DNA of 7,791 nucleotides from an uncultured Rhodopirellula sp. (GCA_913061385.1 CAJXTM010000142.1:1-7791); one strand, 5' to 3'. Positions 1-7,743 are shown, numbered from the stretch's first letter. Notes: generated by a model from the letters alone, not told the origin. Made by a program: numbers and translations.

Positions 1-46
1 AGATCAGCCTCGGTCTCGTGGGCTCGGAGATGTGTATAAGAGACAG
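1..46. other. Untrimmed Illumina Nextera i7 adapter (artefact)
   Basis: This is synthetic sequence, not genome. Bases 13-46 match the Nextera read-2 transposase adapter, and 28-46 are the 19-bp Tn5 mosaic end AGATGTGTATAAGAGACAG. Bases 5-12 (CAGCCTCG) are the reverse complement of the i7 index CGAGGCTG, which I recall as Nextera N710, and bases 1-4 are the reverse complement of the P7 start. The block is the exact reverse complement of 7744-7789. Native sequence begins at 47. Confidence 0.98.
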
Positions 47-450
47 GTCCTGGAAGTGTGCTCGTGTTTTTTGTTCTAATCGCACAGCTTGCTTCGGTGT
101 TTGAGCGTGGTTGGGGATACCTTGCTGGCAGGCATGTGATCGCTGAAAAAATCAATGCGTCGCGTACATGGGAGGGGTTTCTTGGGTCGATGGTGACCAC
201 CGGGATTGTTGCTGCCCTGCTCGCATGGGCAACGCCTTTTTATTGGTGGGAGGCCGGTATCCTGGGTGCTGTGGTAACCGTGATGGCTTGTGCTGGGACC
301 ATGACCATGAGCGCGATTAAGCGAGATCGTGGGGTTACTGATACCGGCACGCTTGTTCAAGGACACGCGGGTATTCTTGATCAAATCGACAACATGTGTT
401 TTGCTGCACCTGTCTTCTATCATCTGACACGATTCTTCTGGTCGATATGA
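47..450 (+). CDS. CdsA/YnbB-like phosphatidate cytidylyltransferase, C-terminal part (5' truncated)
   Basis: This is the C-terminal 133 residues of an integral membrane protein of the CTP:phosphatidate cytidylyltransferase family, which makes CDP-diacylglycerol for phospholipid synthesis. The frame is open through the adapter junction, so the GTG at 58 is not a real start; full codons begin at 49. Residues counted from 49: a partial hydrophobic segment at 4-16, the family motif region RTWEGFLG at 39-46, hydrophobic stretches at about 48-64 and 68-88, then the C-terminal signature at 88-114 (S-A-I-K-R ... D98 ... G-H-A-G ... D111, D114), ending in FAAPVFYHLTRFFW, which resembles the YnbB-type branch. 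The acidic signature residues are kept, but the usual K-D is T-D, HGG is HAG and D-R is D-Q. An upstream conserved Asp aligns with Ser16. The stop overlaps tatD (ATGA). Family membership is clear; activity is uncertain because of these substitutions and the missing N-terminal half or more. Confidence 0.85.
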
Positions 451-1226
451 CACTTCCACTCTTTGATACGCATGCCCACCTCAATGTGGATGCGTTTTCT
501 GACAATGTTGACGCCGTGGTGCAGCGTGCCAGAGATCGTGGCGTCACCGGGATTATGGTGATCGGTATCGATGTCGCGACCAGCAAGAGGGCTTGTGAGT
601 TGGCGACTCTCTATCCCGGGTTCCTTTTTGCAGCGGTGGGAATACAGCCAAATTCAGTTGCTGAGTCTGAGCCAGGTGACTTCTCTGTGATTCAAGAGCT
701 TGCCGGTTTGCCCGGTGTTCGAGCTATCGGAGAAACAGGGTTGGATTGTTACTGGGACGATACGCCGCTCGAAATGCAGCATGAGTTTTTTGACCGGCAT
801 CTGCAGTTATGTCGCGATACTGCCCTGCCGATGGTGATCCATATGCGAGAAAGTGGAGACCTGATCGCGGAACAGTTGCGCCGTCAGACTGCTGTTCCAG
901 TCGGTGTAATGCACTCTTATACGGGTGGTTTGGAGTTGGCTGTTCAATGCCTCGAAATGGGGTTGTATATCAGCTTTGCAGGCATGGTGACTTTTAAGAA
1001 GAGCGAGGACCTGCGAAGCGTCGCAAAAGCAATTCCAGAGGATCGTTTGTTGGTCGAGACTGATTCGCCATACCTTAGCCCGGAGCCACTTCGCGGCAAG
1101 CGCCCGAATGAACCCGCGCGTGTTGAGCATACTCTGAGATGTATCGCTGAGACTCGTGGTGTGACAGCCGAATACCTAGCGGCTGTTACCACTGAAAATG
1201 CCAAGCGGCTTTTTCAGTTGCCGTGA
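447..1226 (+). CDS. tatD: TatD-family metal-dependent deoxyribonuclease/hydrolase
   Basis: A 259-residue cytoplasmic TIM-barrel hydrolase of the TatD family (amidohydrolase-like). Members are metal-dependent 3'-5' DNases implicated in DNA repair and turnover, despite the historical Tat name. The complete metal-ligand set is visible: H9 and H11 in FDTHAHLN, E96 in AIGETGLD, H132 in MVIHMRES, H156 in GVMHSYTGG and D206 in ETDSPYLSP. The typical PLRGKRPNEPARV motif follows at 214-226. Length is normal for the family (about 255-265). I chose the ATG at 447 rather than the in-frame ATG at 396, because the upstream 17 residues do not resemble the family and lie inside cdsA, while MTLPLFDTHAH is the usual N-terminus. 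The start overlaps the cdsA stop by 4 bp (ATGA) and has no clear Shine-Dalgarno, suggesting translational coupling. Which of the TatD-like paralogues (TatD, YcfH, YjjV) it matches best cannot be decided here. Confidence 0.95.
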   Translation: MTLPLFDTHAHLNVDAFSDNVDAVVQRARDRGVTGIMVIGIDVATSKRACELATLYPGFLFAAVGIQPNSVAESEPGDFSVIQELAGLPGVRAIGETGLDCYWDDTPLEMQHEFFDRHLQLCRDTALPMVIHMRESGDLIAEQLRRQTAVPVGVMHSYTGGLELAVQCLEMGLYISFAGMVTFKKSEDLRSVAKAIPEDRLLVETDSPYLSPEPLRGKRPNEPARVEHTLRCIAETRGVTAEYLAAVTTENAKRLFQLP

Positions 1227-1375
1227 CCATGTGGGTTCTCTTGGTTAAGTGGCGGGCATGTCACGCGCTACTGAACGCGAGGTAACAGCATTGCTGCCTA
1301 GTTGTGGCGGCTTGATCGTCATGCAATCCCAACTACCGTTGGAAACCAGTTGCTTGCCGAAGCAGAACATATTGT

Positions 1376-1409
1376 GAACGCTCCTGCATTTCGTGCAGCT
1401 TGAGCGTTC
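1376..1409. terminator. Strong hairpin between convergent genes, possible bidirectional terminator
   Basis: GAACGCTC (1376-1383) pairs perfectly with GAGCGTTC (1402-1409). The inner arm CTGCA (1384-1388) pairs with TGCAG (1394-1398) around the loop TTTCG. A 3-base bulge (1399-1401) separates the two helices, giving 13 base pairs in all. There is no T-run on either side, so it is not a canonical Rho-independent terminator. The position between convergent stops suggests a transcript end or mRNA-stabilising structure. Confidence 0.5.
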
Positions 1410-1420
1410 GATGCTGCTTG

Positions 1421-1439
1421 CTAGCCTCAATGAGGCTAG
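1421..1439. terminator. Short hairpin just past the DUF1501 stop
   Basis: CTAGCCTCA (1421-1429) and TGAGGCTAG (1431-1439) are perfect inverted repeats around one base. Folded as RNA this gives a 6-7 bp GC-containing stem with a small loop. It begins 2 bases beyond the DUF1501 stop codon on the minus strand, the right place for a 3'-end structure, but no U-tract follows on either strand. It sits next to the larger hairpin at 1376-1409. Confidence 0.45.
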
Positions 1440-1441
1440 TG

Positions 1442-2929
1442 TCAGGAAAGGAGACGCGTCAACGCGGAACCCTTGACCAGTTCACGAGGCTGGTTGAGAT
1501 GGTTGTAAACAATGGTTTCCGGGTGGATTCCGAAACTGTGATAGATCGTTGCCAAAACTTCCGCTGGGTGGACGGGATCCTCCAATGGAGCGGACGCGGT
1601 CTTATCGCTCTTGCCATGAACATAGCCGCGTTTTACGCCAGCACCAGCCATCACGGCTGTGTAGCAATATGGCCAGTGATCACGTCCATCATCCGAGTTG
1701 TTGTTACCACTCGTGCTGACACCTCGTTGCGGACTTCGGCCAAACTCACCCACGGCAACCACCAGCGTGTCTTCAAGCATCCCACGATCATCGAGGTCAG
1801 AGATCAGGGCTGATAATCCGCCGTCAAGCATGGGGGCTGATTGATCCTTCATTCGCTTGCTCAGGCCGGTGTGGTGATCCCAGGAATGATTGTCACTGTT
1901 AGCTACCTTGGGCCAAATGACTTCCACCACTCTTGTCCCCGCTTCAACCAGACGCCGAGCTAGTAGGCAACTTTGTCCGAAGGTATTGCGACCGTACATG
2001 TCCCTCATCTCAGGTGTCTCACTTGCCAAGTCGAATGCCTGGCGGGCACGGCCCGAGACAATCAGTGACAAAGCGCGATCATAGTATTCATCTAGCTCGA
2101 ATGATTCGACTGCCTTGTTGATGTCGGGCATTTGTTGATTCAGTAAGTCACGCAATTTAGCGCGTCTCTGTAGTCGTACGCTGAAAACCTCGGGACGCAA
2201 CTTCAAGTCGTCAATCTTGATGCGGTCCATTTTTCCCATGTCGAGATCATCGCCGCTTGGGTAGAGCGTGTAGGGATCGAAAGATTTCCCAAGGAATCCA
2301 GCTGAGCCACCCTTGCCAATAACATTTGATTCCTGCAGTGGTCTTGGCAGCATGACGAACGGCAGCATGGGCTCATCGACAGGACGCATTTTGACAATGT
2401 TGCTGCCGTAGTTGGGAAAGTCCTTCGGCGAAGGGGGTTCCAGTTGGCCAGATGGGCTCACCTTGTCGGTCGTATATCCCGTCATCATCTGGTAGATCGC
2501 CGCTGTGTGATTGAACAGCCCATTGGGTGTGTATGACATTGACCGGATCATTGAGAAGCGATCGTTCAACTGGCTGAGCTTGGGTAGATTTTCGGTGAAC
2601 TTGATTCCCGGGATTTTGGTGCTGATTGGTTTGAAAATGCTTTTGACGTTATCGGGTACATTTTCTTTTGGGTCCCACAGATCAAGGTGACTGGGGCCTC
2701 CCTGAAGGTAAACCATGATGATGCTTTTCGCTTTACCCCAGCCAGGTCCACCACCCTTCAACGCATCGCCTGTGATGCTCTCGGCAGCAGTTGCCGATTG
2801 CAATTGCATCATTGTTGGCAACGATAATCCCAATGCACCACAGCCACCGACCCTGAGGAAGGATCGGCGTGTTGCTGTAAGATGGGGATCACAGAGGTCT
2901 TTTGCCTTGAAGCCTTTGAATGAAAGCAT
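1442..2929 (-). CDS. DUF1501 protein with twin-arginine signal (alkaline phosphatase/sulfatase superfamily)
   Basis: A 495-residue exported protein of the DUF1501 family (PF07394), distantly related to alkaline phosphatases and sulfatases and highly expanded in Planctomycetes; its substrate is not established. The N-terminus carries a Tat signal: [10 protein letters not shown] at 20-29, a hydrophobic stretch to about 38, and a probable cleavage site near SATAA at 45-49. Family motifs follow: [14 protein letters not shown] (75-88, with H81 and D83), [19 protein letters not shown] (313-331), NHSWDHH (347-353), [10 protein letters not shown] (391-400), GRDHWP (415-420) and [15 protein letters not shown] (454-468). 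Length is normal and no key block is missing. A Shine-Dalgarno GGAG lies 8 bases before the ATG. It is 49 bp downstream of the giant DUF1549/DUF1553 cytochrome on the same strand, the standard planctomycete gene pair, so the two are probably co-transcribed and work together outside the cytoplasm. Tat export suggests that it folds, possibly with metal, before crossing the membrane. Confidence 0.93.
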   Translation of the reverse strand: MLSFKGFKAKDLCDPHLTATRRSFLRVGGCGALGLSLPTMMQLQSATAAESITGDALKGGGPGWGKAKSIIMVYLQGGPSHLDLWDPKENVPDNVKSIFKPISTKIPGIKFTENLPKLSQLNDRFSMIRSMSYTPNGLFNHTAAIYQMMTGYTTDKVSPSGQLEPPSPKDFPNYGSNIVKMRPVDEPMLPFVMLPRPLQESNVIGKGGSAGFLGKSFDPYTLYPSGDDLDMGKMDRIKIDDLKLRPEVFSVRLQRRAKLRDLLNQQMPDINKAVESFELDEYYDRALSLIVSGRARQAFDLASETPEMRDMYGRNTFGQSCLLARRLVEAGTRVVEVIWPKVANSDNHSWDHHTGLSKRMKDQSAPMLDGGLSALISDLDDRGMLEDTLVVAVGEFGRSPQRGVSTSGNNNSDDGRDHWPYCYTAVMAGAGVKRGYVHGKSDKTASAPLEDPVHPAEVLATIYHSFGIHPETIVYNHLNQPRELVKGSALTRLLS

Positions 2930-2937
2930 GGCAATAT

Positions 2938-2941
2938 CTCC
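2938..2941 (-). promoter_or_regulatory. Shine-Dalgarno of the DUF1501 gene
   Basis: On the minus strand GGAG is followed by eight bases (ATATTGCC) and then the ATG at 2929. This supports that start and indicates independent translation initiation within the presumed two-gene operon. Confidence 0.7.
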
Positions 2942-2974
2942 GAAGAAGGTGTTGTGGGAATGGGTTATGTGATT

Positions 2975-2993
2975 TTATTCAATGATTGAATAA
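2975..2993. repeat. 19-bp palindrome across the giant gene's stop codon
   Basis: TTATTCAAT (2975-2983) and ATTGAATAA (2985-2993) are perfect inverted repeats around a single base (2984). The minus-strand stop TGA (2981-2979) lies inside it. The stem is AT-rich with no U-tract after it, so it is a weak candidate for a terminator or a processing or stability element. Part of the match is constrained by the conserved C-terminal residues LFNH. Confidence 0.5.
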
Positions 2994-5900
2994 GAATGCG
3001 GGGCTGTTGATGAGCGCCCAAGTCAAATCTTCTGCAGCAGTCAGGCGGATTCGTTCCAGCTGTTGCGTACTTTGTTTGGCATCATTTCTGATCTGAATGA
3101 GTTGTGGATCGTCGTTAGTTGGTTGCGAGAATTCGACTTTTCGTTTCTCGAGTGCGACTAGCATGGCATCTGGCGGGACAGCCACTCCGGCCGCAGTCAC
3201 GCCTTCCTGGGCCTTGCGAATGTCTCCATCCGCCTTGGCTATATAGTCATTCAAGACGGCATTGGTTTGCTCATCGCGACCTTCTTTGGGGGTGAGCAGC
3301 ATTGCAGCCAGAGGTTCGGCGACTCCTAGGGGAATGTCGCCTACCGCAGTTGTCACGCTGAGTCTGAATCGTCCTAGGGTGTGTTTGGCGGCATTATGGA
3401 ATTGATGGATCTTGAAAGTTAAGATTGCATCACCATCGGTTTGAAGTGGTTTGTCCAATTTAAAGGTTGCCCAGTGAAATGTTCCCATTGCCGGTGAGAT
3501 CGCCCATCCCTGCTGATCGTTAGTTTTGCCATCGAACGCCTGATTGATGTTGAAACTAGGTTGCGTGAAGTCAGCACGGCCGCTGGCAATCTTTACCTTA
3601 TTTGGTTTTTCAGGCGTCTTCGTCGAAGCCGATAGTACTTCCAGTTCTGTCACAACAAAGTTTCCATTGTCGGCAAGCCCGGGACCTTTGGATGGAAGTT
3701 TCGCATCGCTTAGAGCTTCCAGGCGGATGCCCGTGATGTTGTTCAGTGAGGTACGCATGTTGACGGTGTAGACCGTTTTCTCGGCATTGCCGCTGACAAT
3801 GATTGATCTGTCCGGTTGTGGTGTTAGGACCGCTTTGTTGGTCGAGTTGGCAGACTGGTATGACAAGGGATGCCATTCAATGGCTTTGAGTTGATCTGCG
3901 GCCATCTTGTCAAGCTTGTCTGCAGTTTTCTCTGTTTCCTTTTCCAACGCAGCTTTCGCGGTATCGATCCGAGCTTGACGTTCCTTGGCAAGCCTTTCCC
4001 GCTCTGGTTTGATTTCTGCGGTGCGGGCAACAATTTCCTGATTCAACTTTGCCAGTTTCGCTTCACGTTCATTTTCCAATTCCTGACGGCGTTCTTTCCA
4101 GTCTGACTCGGCGGTGGCGAGTTGGCCCAAGAGTTCCTTGTGACTTTCCTTGATGATATCTTTCATCGCAGCAAATGCTTCCAGCTCAGACTTCTTGGGA
4201 AAGCGGGCGAGTGCCCGAATGAAAATCTCCTCTGCCAAGTCATTGTCATTCGGGTGCTCGGCAACGATCTTTTCAAGCACATTTTTTGGATCGGCAATTG
4301 CGGAGCCAATCGTGGGGCCGCTGACCAGAGCCATGACCGGTCCAAGCTGAAGGTCTGAACTCCGCTCGCACTCGCAGGCGCTCTCGCGAACTGGACGTCC
4401 AAGATTTTGCAGGAATCCATCGGCGAGTTTGACACCAGCGTCGGTGATGGCTGTCGCACGCGTTCCCTTAGGCATTCCCGGGATATTGCTGACTGCACCG
4501 GTCAAAGTGTGCACAGCATCAAAGATTACTTCAGCAGGGAGACGCCGTGGTAGTGCGTGAGAGTAATTGACAGAATCATCTTCATTTAAAGCATTCGTTT
4601 TGATACTCAATTGATAAGTTCGGCTGTTGCAAATTGCGCGATGCATCTCAGCAACATTAAAATCTGATTTGACAAAAGACTCAGCAAGATAGTCCAGTAA
4701 CTCAGGGTTGGTTGCTGGGTTACCAGCGCGAATGTCATCGATGGGTTCGATTAGGCCTACACCGAGCAAGTAGCCCCATAAACGGTTGACGTAGCTACGG
4801 GCGAAGTAAGGGTTGTCGCTGTGCGTGATCCATGCTGCCAGCTGTTCACGCCTTGTAGCTTCAGCGTTTGATTCGTGTTGTACATCGAAAGGGAATTTGG
4901 GATCGACAACCGCATTGGTTTTTGGGTGTTTGACATCGCCTTGCTTTCGGTCAACAACTTTCTCAAAAAGGGGTTTTGCACCTTCAACCGCGGTACCACC
5001 AATTTTTCGTTTTCCTGATGCGGGATCATTCTCAAGTCCAACCTGCGCAAAGAAGGCAGACATTTGGTAATACTGGTCCTGCGTCCAACGCTCGAACGGG
5101 TGATCGTGGCATTTGTTGCAATTGAAGCGGATTCCAAGGAACAGGTGGGTCGTGTTCTCCATTGTGTTTTCTGGCGTCCGCAAAACCTTAAAGTAAGAAG
5201 CGGGCGGGTTTTCATTGTTTGAGCCTGTGGCCGTCAGCACTTGCTCCGCGAAGACATTGTAAGGTCGGTTTTCGGCGATTGCCGTCCGGATCCACTGCCT
5301 GAATTTGGTACTGCCCTCGACGCCGAGGAACTTTCGATTGACCTGCAGAAGGTCGGCCCACTTGTTGGTCCAGTAATCGATATAGGCCTCGCTGCCAATC
5401 AGCTCATCGACGACACGTGCACGCTTCTCGCGTGTCGGTTTTTTTTCCGCAAGAAAATTACGCACCTGCTCGCTGCTCGGTGGCAGTCCTGTCAAATCAA
5501 GGTGAACGCGTCGCAGGAATGTCGAATCGTCACAGACATCACTTGGAATGACTTTTACTCTCTGCCATTTGTCTGCTACCAGTTTGTCAATGTCGGTCCA
5601 TTGTTCGACCGTGACGGCTTCGTAGCCATCTCTTTTGCCCATCACTGTGAGCGTGGTCGCAGCGTATGCTCCTTCATAACGAGCCAAAATGGCGGCTTCA
5701 CCGCGTCTGATCGCAGAGAGCAGCCCCGTTTTGTCCACGATCGCCGTTTCCGTATTGCCGCTCTCAATAAAAGCTTCCTGCGTTACATCACGTTGAACAC
5801 CATCCTCATAGTGCGCAATCACCCTTACCTGTTGCTCCGCATCAGTGCGTTGCACCACAGGATTGGCAGGGAATACTTCGATTCGTGTGACTCGAGGTGA

Positions 5901-7743
5901 TGCGAGGTTTAGTTTGCTTCCGTCAGCAATCCATCGTTGTAAAACCGTATGGTAAGGGTCTCCCTTTGCCATCAAAACGCCACCTTGATGCGGTGACGAG
6001 CCGAGTGGCTTGCGTAACATCAGCGATTCATCAGGCGACGCAGGATTGATGCGGCGAGCGGCAAGGTCGTCGGTAAGAGCACGCAGATCATAGATTGGAT
6101 CGTATCCACGCAGCGAAAGCTTAAAACCATTCTTGCCCTTCTGAGCACCGTGGCATGTGCCCTGGTTGCAGCCAAGGCGGCTGAGAATCGGGCCGACATC
6201 ACGAATGAAATCAACGGACCCATGGTTGAGGTCATCTGTTTTTTCAGGAGTGATGCCTTGAGCTGTCATTTCGATCTTAGACGTGATCCCGCCGTAGCTT
6301 ACAGCGACGCTGCCTTTTCCGTTGCCCGCTGCACGCACAACACCTGTGGTGGTGAGCGTGGCCCACGAAGGGACAACGATGTCAGCGGTTCGAGTAATAT
6401 CTCGTGTTGTGTTGTCACTCAAGACAGCAGTCACAACTAACTGCGTGTAGCCGTATGGCGAAACCAATTCAATTTTACTGGGATTTATCAGTACTTTGGA
6501 AACACTTTCGGTTGTATTCACCTTTGGTGGTGTGGCTTTAGGTTGATTTGAAAGTTTGTTTTCCCATGCCTTTGCATCGAACCGTGAGGTCGCCAATTTT
6601 GCGTTATTGGCCACGTCAGAAACATCAAAGGTTCCTGTGAGATTTCCCTCTGCATCGAGGCGACGGATTTTTCCATCTGCGGCAGCGATCAACAAAGTCT
6701 GGTTCTTGCCAAAAGCAATCGAGAACACTGCCGCATCGTCAATCGAGAATTTGCTGAGTTCTGTGATTTTTGAATTGAGATGGTTCTCAAGTTGTTTCTT
6801 TTCTTCAGCGTTACGGTCAGCAACCCGCTTCGCCTGAATCTTCTTAAGCTCTGGCGAAATCTCGCTAGAAAAATCGTATTTCCAAACACGAATTTCGCTC
6901 TTGCCATCCAATGTTGCAGCTGCAGCCAAGCGTGTCGCGTCCGGACTGATGGCGACACTTGAAATGCGTCCAGGTAAGGCAGGGAGTTTTCGAACGAGGT
7001 TCGCATCATCTCCAATTTTGCGTGCCGTCTGACGAAATACTCGGTAGACCTTCGCAATACCATCTGCACCACCCACAAAAATTTCGTTTCGTTCAGGATG
7101 AGATTTTACGCTGCTCAGTCCACCAGAAAGGGCGCCGGGTGTGATTGAGGTAATGTTGTCGATGAACCTCTCTGTTTCTACTTCTGTGAGTTTGCATGAC
7201 ATGTCTCGTGCTACGGAGATGACATGCTTGCCGTCCGGAGTGAAAGCTGTGTCGCGTACCCAGTCATTATGTGCCCCCTGAAACAGAATCTGTTCCCCAG
7301 AAGTCGTGTCGATCGCGCGGACCACATTGTCAGTGGCTCCAAAAGCAAGCTTGCTGCCGTCGGGGGCCCAACTAACGCCGCAAAGCGAGTCGTAGGTCAC
7401 TGCACGGGAAAGACTTAGTTCGTTAGTTTCCAGATTCCAGATCTGAACTTCGCCTCGTACGGCTGGAGTTCCGCCAACAGCAGCCAAGCGTTTACCGTCT
7501 GGTGAGAATCTTATCGTGTTGATTCTTGGACTCATGCCTACCAGTCGGGCAATTCGTTCCCCTGACTCTGCATCCAAGACAACCACTTCGTGGAAACCTG
7601 CTACCGCGATCTTGCTGCCGTTGGGTGAAACATCGATCGATGCCAGCGATGGCTGACCGATGTATACCGGCGGATGATCGGTTGTGTATCTTGGCCCCTC
7701 ATCAGCGAGTGAGTCGTTCTTGGCTCCCTGAAGAATCCATGTG
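2979..7743 (-). CDS. Giant secreted planctomycete cytochrome: WD40, Ig-like, PSCyt1-like heme, DUF1549, DUF1553 (N-terminus missing)
   Basis: At least 1587 native residues, counted from Thr at 7742; the Met at 7772 and the next residues are adapter. Domains in order: (1) WILQGAKND at 2-10, resembling the end of a PSCyt1 domain, most of which lies off the contig; (2) seven WD40-like repeats at about 31-366, with SPDG-type turns at 39, 80, 126, 168 and 266 and a charged helical insert at 296-333 before the last repeat; (3) Ig-like (Big_2-type) domain at 413-496; (4) cytochrome-like domain at 508-610 with CNQGTCH (525-531); (5) second Ig-like domain at 618-701; (6) DUF1549/PSCyt2 at 715-903 with CNKCHDHPFERW (875-886); (7) DUF1553/PSD1 from about 960, including YVNRLWGYLLGVGL and ACECER (1122-1127); (8) a coiled coil at 1185-1290 and a predicted beta-sandwich at 1296-1475, inserted before the DUF1553 C-terminal end LTWALINSPAFLFNH. 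It is probably Sec-exported, since heme c is attached outside the cytoplasm, and is followed by the DUF1501 gene. Its function is unproven; electron transfer or surface binding is inference. Confidence 0.92.
3318..3857 (-). other. Predicted beta-sandwich module inserted in DUF1553 (domain of the giant protein)
   Basis: Residues about 1296-1475 are rich in alternating hydrophobic strands. They contain ITGIRLEAL, GPGLADNGNFVVTELEVL, a segment around AFDGKTNDQQGWAI, and HTLGRFRLSV. This resembles discoidin/CBM-like jelly rolls seen inside many planctomycete PSD1 proteins, which suggests ligand or carbohydrate binding. The fold assignment is by pattern only. Confidence 0.55.
3873..4190 (-). other. 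Charged coiled coil in the giant protein
   Basis: Residues about 1185-1290 are dominated by Glu, Lys, Arg, Ala and Leu with heptad-like spacing, for example WKERRQELENEREAKL and ERERLAKERQARID. No Pro or Gly break occurs except near Pro1246. A long helical hairpin or spacer between the DUF1553 core and the beta-sandwich is likely; oligomerisation is possible. Confidence 0.7.
5106..5120 (-). other. CXXCH heme c motif in the DUF1549 domain
   Basis: Residues 875-879 read C-N-K-C-H, followed by DHPFERW, the characteristic motif of DUF1549/PSCyt2. This is a canonical covalent heme c attachment site in sequence. The axial sixth ligand cannot be identified by eye. Confidence 0.8.
6150..6170 (-). 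other. C-x4-C-H candidate heme motif
   Basis: Residues 525-531 read C-N-Q-G-T-C-H. The domain begins DFIRDVGPILSRLGC and ends GDPYHTVLQRWIADG, an overall pattern like PSCyt1 cytochromes. Four residues, not two, separate the cysteines. H585, M575 and M591 are possible distal ligands. Heme attachment is plausible but less certain than at the canonical site. Confidence 0.65.
6645..7652 (-). other. Seven WD40-like repeats (predicted beta-propeller)
   Basis: Seven repeats fall at about residues 31-66, 72-110, 118-152, 156-190, 207-236, 259-290 and 337-366. Each has a hydrophobic strand, usually an S/T/A-P-D/N-G turn, a second strand and a D-x-x-S/T-G-E or similar end. Seven repeats are enough for one closed propeller. 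Repeats 5 and 7 have degenerate turns. Confidence 0.75.

Larger units (their letters stand above)
1227..1441. other. Convergent intergenic region, no supported gene
   Basis: The region lies between the tatD stop and the stop of the DUF1501 gene on the opposite strand. I see no tRNA, other RNA gene or credible small protein. A minus-strand frame at 1430-1245 encodes a 61-residue peptide with no recognisable features and no ribosome binding site that I can support. The right end carries two adjacent hairpins, listed separately. Confidence 0.75.

Noticed and set aside
396..446. Upstream ATG at 396 as the tatD start
   Set aside because: The extra 17 residues do not resemble TatD N-termini and lie wholly within the cdsA-like gene; the ATG at 447 gives the standard N-terminus.
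76..459. 127-residue minus-strand open frame
   Set aside because: It is antisense to the cdsA-like gene, whose family motifs are clear, and its own translation has no recognisable features.
1245..1430. 61-residue minus-strand frame in the intergenic region
   Set aside because: It has no ribosome binding site that I can support and no recognisable motif, and its 5' end overlaps the two hairpins. Chance is the simplest explanation.
1227..1441. Possible tRNA or small RNA gene
   Set aside because: No cloverleaf, T-loop motif or promoter-terminator pair is visible.
1400..1813. 137-residue plus-strand open frame
   Set aside because: It is antisense to the C-terminal part of the DUF1501 gene and starts inside the hairpin region.
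5241..5900. 219-residue plus-strand open frame
   Set aside because: It is codon-registered antisense to the giant gene; such frames stay open when TTA, CTA and TCA codons are rare on the coding strand. No domain or ribosome binding site is seen.
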